A DNA stretch of 43,671 bases from JAAFHN01 sp031421855. GTDB lineage: Bacteria; Pseudomonadota; Gammaproteobacteria; Burkholderiales; Burkholderiaceae_C. The position numbers and the translations under genes are program-made. The notes below the pieces were generated by a model. That model was given only the letters and a program-made list of their open reading frames with translations, was not told where the DNA came from and made no database searches. Every line of letters begins with the position of its first letter. Within the stretch, counting starts at the first letter, position 1. Positions 24,760 to 30,432 of this stretch are shown here, piece by piece. The stretch is taken from positions 1 through 43,671 of the forward strand of contig JANOPN010000152.1 in NCBI GenBank assembly GCA_031421855.1, read 5' to 3'.

Positions 24760-24835
24760 TCCTCAATAGCTCAGTTGGTAGAGCGCCGGACTGTTAATCC
24801 GTAGGTCCCTGGTTCGAGTCCAGGTTGAGGAGCCA
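24760..24835 (+). tRNA. tRNA-Asn(GTT), integration target
   Basis: 76 nt with encoded CCA. Acceptor TCCTCAA/TTGAGGA with discriminator G; D-arm 'TAGCTCAGTTGGTAGAGC'; anticodon loop CTGTTAA with anticodon GTT; T-arm 'CTGGTTCGAGTCCAG'. Its 3' 48 bases plus one flanking base recur perfectly at 30245-30293, marking this gene as the attachment site of an integrated element. The gene itself was restored on integration and should remain functional. Confidence 0.97.
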
Positions 24836-24836
24836 C
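24788..24836 (+). repeat. attL: 49-bp direct repeat within tRNA-Asn
   Basis: It begins ggactgttaatccgtaggtc and ends gttgaggagccac, identical to 30245-30293. It covers the anticodon loop to the CCA end plus one base. Confidence 0.93.
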
Positions 24837-24856
24837 AGACAAGCCTTACGGCAATT

Positions 24857-24895
24857 GGCCTCGCTGCTACAAACAATGTAGCGCGGGGCCTTTTT
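24857..24895 (+). terminator. Terminator after tRNA-Asn, carried by the element
   Basis: GGCCtCGCtGCTACA pairs with TGTAGCGCGgGGCC around a loop of about 6 nt and is followed by TTTTT. It lies just inside attL, so after insertion it ends tRNA-Asn transcription in place of the original terminator now at about 30337. Confidence 0.8.
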
Positions 24896-24910
24896 ACTTG
24901 TGCCGTCAAT

Positions 24911-24941
24911 TCAGGATGTAACGGCGGATGTAAGACGATTT
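24911..24941 (+). repeat. 31-bp direct repeat, left copy (candidate integrase/excisionase arm site)
   Basis: tcaggatgtaacggcggatg followed by taagacgattt, identical to 30090-30120. It contains two similar half-sites, aGGATGTAAcgg and cGGATGTAAgac. It lies 75 bp inside attL. Confidence 0.8.
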
Positions 24942-25204
24942 ACCCGGTTGCGTGAATACCCCCTACCGCGCAACCGTCATCAAAGGCCGCTTAGACCTAG
25001 GCGCATCAACCTGGAAACCGCGACGGTTTAGTGCGCTCAAACCGCAAGAGATTGAACGTCGCCACTTCACCCAATGGCTTGGATACCGAACTGGATACCG
25101 CATGTTGCACGTGGCCGCAAAAAATCGTTCATGCGCCAAACCAATACGCGCATCAAGTTCGACCCCAAAACCGATACTTGTAGCAAGTCGCACGAGTAGT
25201 ATCT

Positions 25205-26401
25205 TTATCGCACTTTTCGATGAACGCTTTCAACCAAGCCCATCCGGTGCTGGCCGGTAGCAGTGGCTTTCAAAGCAATGTGAACGGCGCGGTCAGCGAG
25301 CGATTTCTGTGACCGCACCGCTTGAACAGGCGGGTCGCGAAACTCTCCCGTTTCGGGGTCGAACATGGCCGCGTCCAGACTGGCATCACTGACCCGATGT
25401 AGGTCCTCGACGAACATCACCGAATGACGAGCGCCATCGTGAGCGTCAAACGCCGACTCCGGCTCAAACACTACAGAGCATAGTGTTTGAAGGTTTTCGA
25501 CGGGCACTCCATCATCGAAACGAGTCACCAAGCTTTTGGCAACTTTTTCAACTTTTGAATCGACCAAAACCCTTGCTGGTATTGGCTTAGCGGGCGATTC
25601 GACCAGTCGAACACTACTAGCGTTTTGCGCTGGGCCACCACGTTCACTCCCTGCTCCTTTTGACGTGAATATCTGAGCCATGGTCTTGAGCCGTTTCGCA
25701 GGATGCGGCTGTGCGATTGCAAGCCCCAGAGCCTGCGCAAACGCCATGGGGTTCGCATAGATGGCATCACGCACCAGTGGCCAAACCGCGCTTTGCAACA
25801 CCGGGTCTGCACGCGCAGTGAGCGCCGCCACGACTTGCTTGGCGAACAACAACCTGTTGCCGTGCTGCACACGCTTGGGCGCGATTGTGAGCCCGTGGGG
25901 AACTCCCACGGCGGTCATGAAGCTCGCGTGGCGCTTGGCCAGCAGTTGGCAATTGCCCATCAAGGCGTTGCCAATCATTCGCCCATCTTTCAACGGCAGC
26001 AGCAGCACATGACAGTGCGGTGTCGACTCATCGAGATGCACCTCAGCACTGAAAATCAGGCAAGCGTACTCAGTCTGCACCCATGCCAAACAGTCGGCGA
26101 AGTAGGCGCGATGGTTAATTTGCGAGCCTACCGGCAAACTGAACAACAACTCAATCGCCGCCACCGAGTCAACCCGTGGCATCTTGGCAATGCCACACGA
26201 GGCCATGGCCGACTTGACCGAATTACGCGCTTGCAAAGCGGTTTGCGCAGGGCCAAGGCTGTAGTTCAAGCGCGTTCGCGCCGGGTCGATGTGGCTGCGA
26301 CCGCCCAACTCCGATTGCAACTCACGCTTGTTGTGTCGCAGTGCGGCCAGCACGGTTGGGGCTTTGAGCTTCGCGGCTCTGAGGAAGTATGTGTCAGCCA
26401 T
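25205..26401 (-). CDS. MOBV-type relaxase (Mob/Pre plasmid recombination family)
   Basis: About 398 residues from ATG at 26401; a TTG two codons upstream is possible. The relaxase nicks oriT and leads the DNA strand into the recipient. The N-terminal motif 'SHIDPARTRLNYSL' is the Mob/Pre motif I ('ID..RS.LN'-like). 'AEVHLDESTPHCHVLLLPL' (residues about 120-138) is the HxDExxPHxH metal-binding motif III. 'NALMGNCQLLAKRHASFMTAVGVPHGL' continues the family pattern. The C-terminal half is unconserved. Its gene is the last of the minus-strand element operon, following the HTH genes. No coupling protein is encoded, so mobilisation would depend on a helper. Confidence 0.85.
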   Translation of the reverse strand: MADTYFLRAAKLKAPTVLAALRHNKRELQSELGGRSHIDPARTRLNYSLGPAQTALQARNSVKSAMASCGIAKMPRVDSVAAIELLFSLPVGSQINHRAYFADCLAWVQTEYACLIFSAEVHLDESTPHCHVLLLPLKDGRMIGNALMGNCQLLAKRHASFMTAVGVPHGLTIAPKRVQHGNRLLFAKQVVAALTARADPVLQSAVWPLVRDAIYANPMAFAQALGLAIAQPHPAKRLKTMAQIFTSKGAGSERGGPAQNASSVRLVESPAKPIPARVLVDSKVEKVAKSLVTRFDDGVPVENLQTLCSVVFEPESAFDAHDGARHSVMFVEDLHRVSDASLDAAMFDPETGEFRDPPVQAVRSQKSLADRAVHIALKATATGQHRMGLVESVHRKVR

Positions 26402-26464
26402 CGCCAAAAGCAGACGAGACCGACACCCACCCCTTGTGCTTTGACCTTGCCTGCAATTGGCACA

Positions 26465-26938
26465 TCACCAAGCCAAGCTCGCCTGTTGAGGGTCAACCGA
26501 GCGTCGCCTCGCCTTGTTGCGCTGAGCCGCTTCGCGCTGAGCTAATGCGGCACGGTCACGCCGCTTCGCTCGCGCTGCACGCACGTCAGGACAGAACAAC
26601 ACCGCACCATTGGCATTTGCCCAAAACCGCATTTCGCGTGAAATGAAGTACTCAGAAATTTCTGCCGCTCGCCCATCAGTGGAGCCGACCGAAACCTCGT
26701 GTCGTTCAATCGGCCAGCCGTAGTCGCGAGTCAAAGCATGAATGTAAGCGGCCAGTCGTGTCGTGCTCGCGTTGAAGACTGCGTCAAAGCCTCTGAGTTT
26801 TTGCCCAACCAGCAAACTCTGAAGCACCCCGGCAATCACGGTGTTATGCCGCAACGGAAAAGTCGGTGGGGGTGGCGGCAGCACGCAGCCTGGCCTATCG
26901 ACAGGCTGCATAGAAGTGCGCGGCAACTGGCGCGTCAT
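26465..26938 (-). CDS. Small winged-helix/HTH-like protein of mobile elements
   Basis: 157 residues. After a proline-rich N-terminus, 'NTVIAGVLQSLLVGQKLRGFDAVFNASTTRLAAYIHALTRDYGWPIERHEVSVGSTDGRAAEISEYFIS' matches a widespread island/phage pattern: a short helix-turn-helix that ends 'LGWPIE..', followed by a beta hairpin. The C-terminus is Arg/Lys/Ala-rich ('RAARAKRRDRAALAQREAAQRNKARRR') and suits nucleic-acid binding. ATGA overlap with the upstream excisionase-like gene and position directly before the relaxase gene suggest a regulator or accessory mobilisation protein. No specific function is established. Confidence 0.6.
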   Translation of the reverse strand: MTRQLPRTSMQPVDRPGCVLPPPPPTFPLRHNTVIAGVLQSLLVGQKLRGFDAVFNASTTRLAAYIHALTRDYGWPIERHEVSVGSTDGRAAEISEYFISREMRFWANANGAVLFCPDVRAARAKRRDRAALAQREAAQRNKARRRSVDPQQASLAW

Positions 26939-27147
26939 TGCGCCACCCCCAACAGTTTTTTCAACTCAGCAACTGGCCAAGCCAATCGACCATGAATTCG
27001 CAGTGGCCGAATGGGGTGCTGGTTCATCGCCCAAATGCGCAGCGTTTGCGGCCTGCGATTGAGGTAGTACGCGGCAGCGGCCGTGTCTACATTGGGACTG
27101 GAGACTGATTCCAGGGTTGGAAATCGTTGAGGGGTTGTTGCTTGCAC
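26935..27147 (-). CDS. Excisionase/AlpA-like small DNA-binding protein
   Basis: 70 residues. 'VDTAAAAYYLNRRPQTLRIWAMNQHPIRPLRIHGRLAWPVAELKKLLG' reads as a MerR-like winged helix: helix-turn-helix, then a strand with 'R.GRLAWPVAELKKLL', as in excisionases and AlpA regulators. The start is GTG at 27147 with GAAAGG 8 nt upstream. The stop overlaps the next gene (ATGA). In P4-type and similar islands such a protein controls integrase direction and excision. Here it is the natural candidate to bind the doubled GGATGTAA sites at the two ends. Confidence 0.65.
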   Translation of the reverse strand: MQATTPQRFPTLESVSSPNVDTAAAAYYLNRRPQTLRIWAMNQHPIRPLRIHGRLAWPVAELKKLLGVAQ

Positions 27148-27233
27148 GAGTAAACCTTTCGGCGCGAATGGCGCTGTTGAGGTCTCGAACTATTTATTCC
27201 CTGGATGCCCCGGATGCCTCGCAGGCGAAATAG

Positions 27234-28061
27234 TCACTTCTTGGGGGCTCTTCTGATGTCTGGCATCCAGTTCTGTAGTGTTTTTAGTGATAACGGCTTA
27301 CTGAGTGCAGGCACGAATAGCATGCCAACTTGATTTCCTGTGCCTTTCACGAACGGTGAATTGTCCTCACGTCCTCTTGTTAGTTCAAGGAATAACGTTC
27401 TAACCGTTGAAAATTGGCCGCGCTGATAGACACCCACTATGTAATCAAAGGTCGCATCTCTGACGGATGAACGACTCCGACCACTCCGCGAGACGTGTAC
27501 GCCCGACAACTGTTGGGTGACGACTTCGGCATCAGCGGCGACCTCCGCATCATCAGGCGGCAATTCACCCGACAAAGCTAACCTCCAAAGCTCCGCCCCT
27601 TCCGGATTGGTGTTTTCCAGCTCGGCTAGTTGCTTGTTGGCATCGTCATCATCCATGAACAAGAAGTCTCGTGGCGCAGCATCGGCCCGAGTCAAAAAAT
27701 CGAAAAACTGCCTTGCAGAACATGGCACAGCAAGTATTGGGCCACCGTCAACCGTCCCGTACACGCAGTCACCGCTAGCCAAAGTGGCACGAGTAAGTTG
27801 TGTCGGGCGGTAGCCTGTCACAACTTCGAATTCGTGTCGCGACAAAATTGGACGTTTAATTTCCTTTTCTGGTTCTGGTTTTGGGTCGTTGGTTTGGAGC
27901 CAAAACCCTTTCGAATCGACTACGTATCGAACTAACCAGTCGGTGGAATCGGAATCGCAATCGGAATCGGTAAATGGGTAAAACAAACCCACCAGCGGCA
28001 AGCTGGCATATGTGAAAGGCAATACCGCGAAAATCGCGTCAAGGGTGTAAACCTGCGCCAT
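27234..28061 (-). CDS. Unrecognised 275-residue protein of the element
   Basis: No family is recognised with confidence. Start: ATG at 28061 with a perfect AGGAG 7 nt upstream; an ATG seven codons earlier (28082) lacks such a site. The N-terminus has a hydrophobic stretch (about 10-28, 'FAVLPFTYASLPLVGLFYPF') with no classical signal peptide. The middle is acidic ('FLFMDDDDANKQLAELENTNPEG'). The C-terminal ~75 residues ('ATFDYIVGVYQRGQFSTVRTLFLEL...SPFVKGTGNQVGMLFVPALSKPLSLKTLQNWMPDIR') look like a compact domain I have seen in island-encoded proteins, possibly a winged helix. It may be cargo or an element regulator. Function unknown. Confidence 0.7.
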   Translation of the reverse strand: MAQVYTLDAIFAVLPFTYASLPLVGLFYPFTDSDCDSDSTDWLVRYVVDSKGFWLQTNDPKPEPEKEIKRPILSRHEFEVVTGYRPTQLTRATLASGDCVYGTVDGGPILAVPCSARQFFDFLTRADAAPRDFLFMDDDDANKQLAELENTNPEGAELWRLALSGELPPDDAEVAADAEVVTQQLSGVHVSRSGRSRSSVRDATFDYIVGVYQRGQFSTVRTLFLELTRGREDNSPFVKGTGNQVGMLFVPALSKPLSLKTLQNWMPDIRRAPKK

Positions 28062-28103
28062 CGCTTTTCTCCTGAATCGCAACCACTACCGAAAATTGAA
28101 CCA

Positions 28104-28403
28104 TCAAGCAGGCTGCGCCACAACGCTCAACCTCAACCCCATTGCCCGCAACACCTTGTGCAGGGTCAACAGCGTGGGGTTGCCTTCGTCGCTCAGGGCT
28201 TTGAACAGGGTCTTGTCACCCACATCCGCCCGGCGTGCCACCTCGGCCATGCCATGGGCTTTGGCGACATGGCGCAGGGCGACCAGCAACGCGGCTGGGT
28301 CATCGAGTTCAATCACCGCATCAATGTAGGCAGCGGCTTCAACCGGGTCTTTGACGGAATCAACCAAATAGTCTTCAAAGTCAACATGCCGTGGCGCATT
28401 CAT
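28104..28403 (-). CDS. HigA-like antitoxin with C-terminal HTH
   Basis: 99 residues. 'AALLVALRHVAKAHGMAEVARRADVGDKTLFKALSDEGNPTLLTLHKVLRAMGLRLSVV' is the helix-turn-helix of the 'addiction module antidote' family that partners a RelE/HigB-type toxin. The N-terminus is acidic and likely neutralises the toxin. ATGA overlap with the toxin gene, in toxin-first order as in higBA. It would autoregulate through the inverted repeat at 28724-28747. The pair would stabilise the element in the host. Confidence 0.85.
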   Translation of the reverse strand: MNAPRHVDFEDYLVDSVKDPVEAAAYIDAVIELDDPAALLVALRHVAKAHGMAEVARRADVGDKTLFKALSDEGNPTLLTLHKVLRAMGLRLSVVAQPA

Positions 28404-28723
28404 GGTCTACCCCTTTGTTTCCAGTTTTCCAAAAACTCAACTGCTCGCCCAATGTCTCGGGCTTGGTCACTCTTGTCACCCGCGCACAGCAGCACCACGA
28501 CCACAGGCCCTTGGCGACTCAGATAGACCCGATACCCCGGCCCAACGTCCACCCGGAGTTCACTCACCGATTCGCGCAGTGCTTTGCAATCACCAAAATT
28601 GCCAGCAGCAACTCGCGTCACCCTTGCCTTGATTTGGGCTCGGCCACGCACATCTTTCAGCCCCTCAACCCAATCGACGAAAGGCTGCTTCCCCTGCTCA
28701 TCCGCGTAGATGACAATTTTCAC
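28400..28723 (-). CDS. RelE/ParE superfamily (HigB-like) toxin
   Basis: 107 residues. 'FVDWVEGLKDVRGRAQIKARVTRVAAGNFGDCKALRESVSELRVDVGPGYRVYLSRQGPVVVVLLCAGDKSDQARDIGRAVEFLENW' is the pattern of the 'addiction module killer protein' branch of RelE/ParE, with the conserved 'GDCK.l...v.ELR...GPGYR' core. Members cleave mRNA on the ribosome. The start is GTG at 28723 and the inverted repeat AATGGTA/TACCATT begins at the start codon. It overlaps the antitoxin gene by 4 bp. Activity is inferred from the family. Confidence 0.85.
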   Translation of the reverse strand: MKIVIYADEQGKQPFVDWVEGLKDVRGRAQIKARVTRVAAGNFGDCKALRESVSELRVDVGPGYRVYLSRQGPVVVVLLCAGDKSDQARDIGRAVEFLENWKQRGRP

Positions 28724-28747
28724 AATGGTATCCCAAAACGTACCATT
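28724..28747. promoter_or_regulatory. Palindromic operator candidate for the toxin-antitoxin pair
   Basis: AATGGTA and TACCATT are perfect 7-bp inverted half-sites separated by 10 bp. The site lies immediately upstream of the toxin GTG start, and a TAAAAT-like -10 lies just further upstream. Placement is typical of an autoregulated toxin-antitoxin operator. Confidence 0.6.
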
Positions 28748-28751
28748 TGAT

Positions 28752-30062
28752 TCATTTTACAACAAGCATCAACGCGCCCTGCGTCGTTGTGCCCTCAAAC
28801 CCTAACCCAGCTTGCTCCAAAATCCAGGCCTCAATCTTCTCGTGGTGCAAGCGCAGCAGCTCCAGCGGCCTCACCGTGTAGTGCTTCTCAGCCGTCGCAC
28901 TGGGTTTGTGGCCTTGAATCTGTGCCACCACGCCCACGGGCACTTCCAGCCACTCGGTGAGGCTCTTGAACGAACGACGCAGCCCGTGCAAGGTCAGTGC
29001 GTCAATGCCCGCCACTTTGCTGGCGTTCGTGTGAATACCGGTCGGCTCGGTCAAATGTCCACTGGCACTCGTCGGGCTGGAGAACACCCATTCATTGCGC
29101 TTGGGCAATGAAACGACCAAGTGCCGCACATACGGCGTGAGCGGAATCACGCGCTCGCCGTCCACTTTGTCACGAATCGTCATCCCACGCCATTGCAAAT
29201 TCACGTCAACCCAGCGCAAGCCCATCACCTCGCCCGGTCGCCCACCCGTCAACAGCAACACTTGCAAGTACGCGGCAATCACGGGGTTACCAACACCTTG
29301 AACGGCGGCGAACCAGCCCTTCAACTGTTCCCGCTGCAACACATCAGATTTCACACCAGCCGGGCCAAATGCCTCGCGGGCACGCTTGGTCTTCGCGGGA
29401 TTCTTGTCAGGGACGGCTTGGGTGTAGCCGGGTTGCTCTGCGCACCAGCCCAAGAACACCTTCAACAATCGCCACGCCAAGCGGGCCGACGTGGGCCGGG
29501 CCGCGCCCTCCTTTGCAGCCCAAGCCTCAATCGTCGCCGCGTTCAAGTCTCGCAACGGCAAATGCATCAGGGCATGCAATGGGCCTGCGATGGTTGTGCC
29601 ACGACCACTTGTGCCTCTGGCCTGCACACGGCCACCTGATGCGGCCTTGGTCAGGTGGTCTTGGTAGTGCCGCTCGCCCCAGTGGGGCTTACGTTGGCTC
29701 ACATAGTCGCCCCAAGCCTCGGCCACGGTGACAGCTTGTTGCTTGGTTGTTTGTCGAATCGCAGCGTCAGCTTTCGTCATTGCGGCCTTGACGACACGAG
29801 GGTCACGCCCTTCGTCGATTTGACGTTGCAGCTCGCGAGCCTTGTTCTGCGCGTCTGATACGGACCAAGCGACAGGGCTGCCAATCGTCACCCGAATGGT
29901 CTTGGATTGAAACTCGCTTTGAAACACAAACGACGGTTTCCCAACCGGCGTAACCCTCAACCCGAGCCCATTTGCGGTTGAGTCCCACAAGAAAGCCTGC
30001 GACTTGCCCACCGGGCACTTGAAAGCAGCAACTCGGCCCGCCGTGAATCCAATCTTTGCCAT
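28752..30062 (-). CDS. Tyrosine recombinase integrase (P4/DUF4102-like)
   Basis: 436 residues. The N-terminal ~100 residues carry the arm-binding DUF4102-type fold ('FLWDSTANGLGLRVTPVGKPSFVFQSEF', 'SDAQNKARELQRQIDEGRDP'). A SAM-like core-binding domain is at about 110-230. The catalytic domain has R275 ('TGGRPGEV'), H359-R362 ('HGLRR'), H385 ('GHKPS') and the nucleophile Y395 ('EKHYTV'), plus a lysine in the beta-hairpin ('RDKVDGERVIPL'). All catalytic residues are present, so it should be active. It would integrate the element at tRNA-Asn. It sits 183 bp from attR, reading into the element, with the arm-type repeats upstream of its start. Confidence 0.95.
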   Translation of the reverse strand: MAKIGFTAGRVAAFKCPVGKSQAFLWDSTANGLGLRVTPVGKPSFVFQSEFQSKTIRVTIGSPVAWSVSDAQNKARELQRQIDEGRDPRVVKAAMTKADAAIRQTTKQQAVTVAEAWGDYVSQRKPHWGERHYQDHLTKAASGGRVQARGTSGRGTTIAGPLHALMHLPLRDLNAATIEAWAAKEGAARPTSARLAWRLLKVFLGWCAEQPGYTQAVPDKNPAKTKRAREAFGPAGVKSDVLQREQLKGWFAAVQGVGNPVIAAYLQVLLLTGGRPGEVMGLRWVDVNLQWRGMTIRDKVDGERVIPLTPYVRHLVVSLPKRNEWVFSSPTSASGHLTEPTGIHTNASKVAGIDALTLHGLRRSFKSLTEWLEVPVGVVAQIQGHKPSATAEKHYTVRPLELLRLHHEKIEAWILEQAGLGFEGTTTQGALMLVVK

Positions 30063-30089
30063 CTCGCACCCTCGCCGGTCTTACATCCG

Positions 30090-30120
30090 TCAGGATGTAA
30101 CGGCGGATGTAAGACGATTT
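30090..30120 (+). repeat. 31-bp direct repeat, right copy (candidate arm site)
   Basis: Identical to 24911-24941. Here it is also preceded by the inverse half-site GTCTTACATCCG, forming a palindrome with CGGATGTAAGAC. It lies 27 bp upstream of the integrase ATG. Confidence 0.8.
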
Positions 30121-30244
30121 TCGAAATATGAACCCACATCAATCAACAATGGCACTGGATAGATATCCAATAAAGTTGTCGTAAGCTGTTGATTTATATT
30201 GATTCTACCGACAAACATCAACATCGGCAAACAAGCAAAAATCA

Positions 30245-30293
30245 GGACTGTTAATCCGTAGGTCCCTGGTTCGAGTCCAGGTTGAGGAGCCAC
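30245..30293 (+). repeat. attR: 49-bp copy of the tRNA-Asn 3' end
   Basis: It starts ggactgttaatccgtaggtc and ends ggagccac, identical to 24788-24836. It lacks the acceptor 5' half, D-arm and promoter, so it is not a tRNA gene. Confidence 0.93.
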
Positions 30294-30336
30294 TTGATTC
30301 GCTCTCGCTGACACCACGTTTGGTCTCAAAGCACAA

Positions 30337-30368
30337 AAACCTCCCGTTTTTGCGGCGAGGTTTTTTTT
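30337..30368 (+). terminator. Bidirectional terminator: original tRNA-Asn end and exoprotein gene end
   Basis: AAACCTC and GAGGTTT flank a GC-rich loop, with TTTTTTTT after the hairpin on the plus strand and a shorter T run on the minus strand. On the plus strand it is the displaced terminator of tRNA-Asn; on the minus strand it closes the giant exoprotein gene. Confidence 0.75.
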
Positions 30369-30432
30369 CGTCTGCAGGCCGTCAGGGAAATCGCACAAGC
30401 GCCCTCGAACGAGGTCGTTGTGCGATGTTCAA

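Larger units (their letters stand above)
24837..25204. other. Left end of the element, non-coding
   Basis: It holds a terminator (24857-24895), the left 31-bp repeat (24911-24941), a short inverted repeat CGGTTT/AAACCG (25024-25044) and the doubled 'ggataccg' (25081-25100). Frames on both strands here lack ribosome sites and recognisable domains. The inverted and direct repeats downstream of the relaxase gene could belong to an oriT, but this is speculative. Confidence 0.5.
24788..30293. mobile_element. Integrative and mobilizable element in tRNA-Asn (att to att)
   Basis: A 5,457-bp insert is bounded by 49-bp perfect direct repeats of the tRNA-Asn 3' end (24788-24836 and 30245-30293). It encodes, all on the minus strand, a tyrosine integrase next to the right end, a HigBA-like toxin-antitoxin pair, an unknown 275-aa protein, an excisionase-like protein, a small HTH-type protein and a MOBV relaxase at the left. 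No type IV secretion genes are present, so transfer would need a helper. A second 31-bp direct repeat lies inside each end. Boundaries are seen directly; mobility is inferred. Confidence 0.88.
30063..30432. other. Non-coding right end of the element and tRNA terminator
   Basis: It holds an inverted GTCTTACATCCG (30079-30090) facing the right 31-bp repeat (30090-30120), attR (30245-30293) and a bidirectional terminator (30337-30368). Between 30121 and 30244 the DNA is AT-rich with no gene, likely integrase promoter and binding-site DNA. Confidence 0.7.

Noticed and set aside
24952..25260. A 102-codon plus-strand frame at the left end of the element
   Set aside because: No ribosome-binding site, no recognisable domain, skewed Arg/Ser/Pro composition, overlaps the relaxase gene end and has an equally long antisense frame.
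30245..30293. A second tRNA-Asn gene
   Set aside because: Only the 3' part is present; the acceptor 5' strand, D-arm and promoter are missing. It is the attR duplication.
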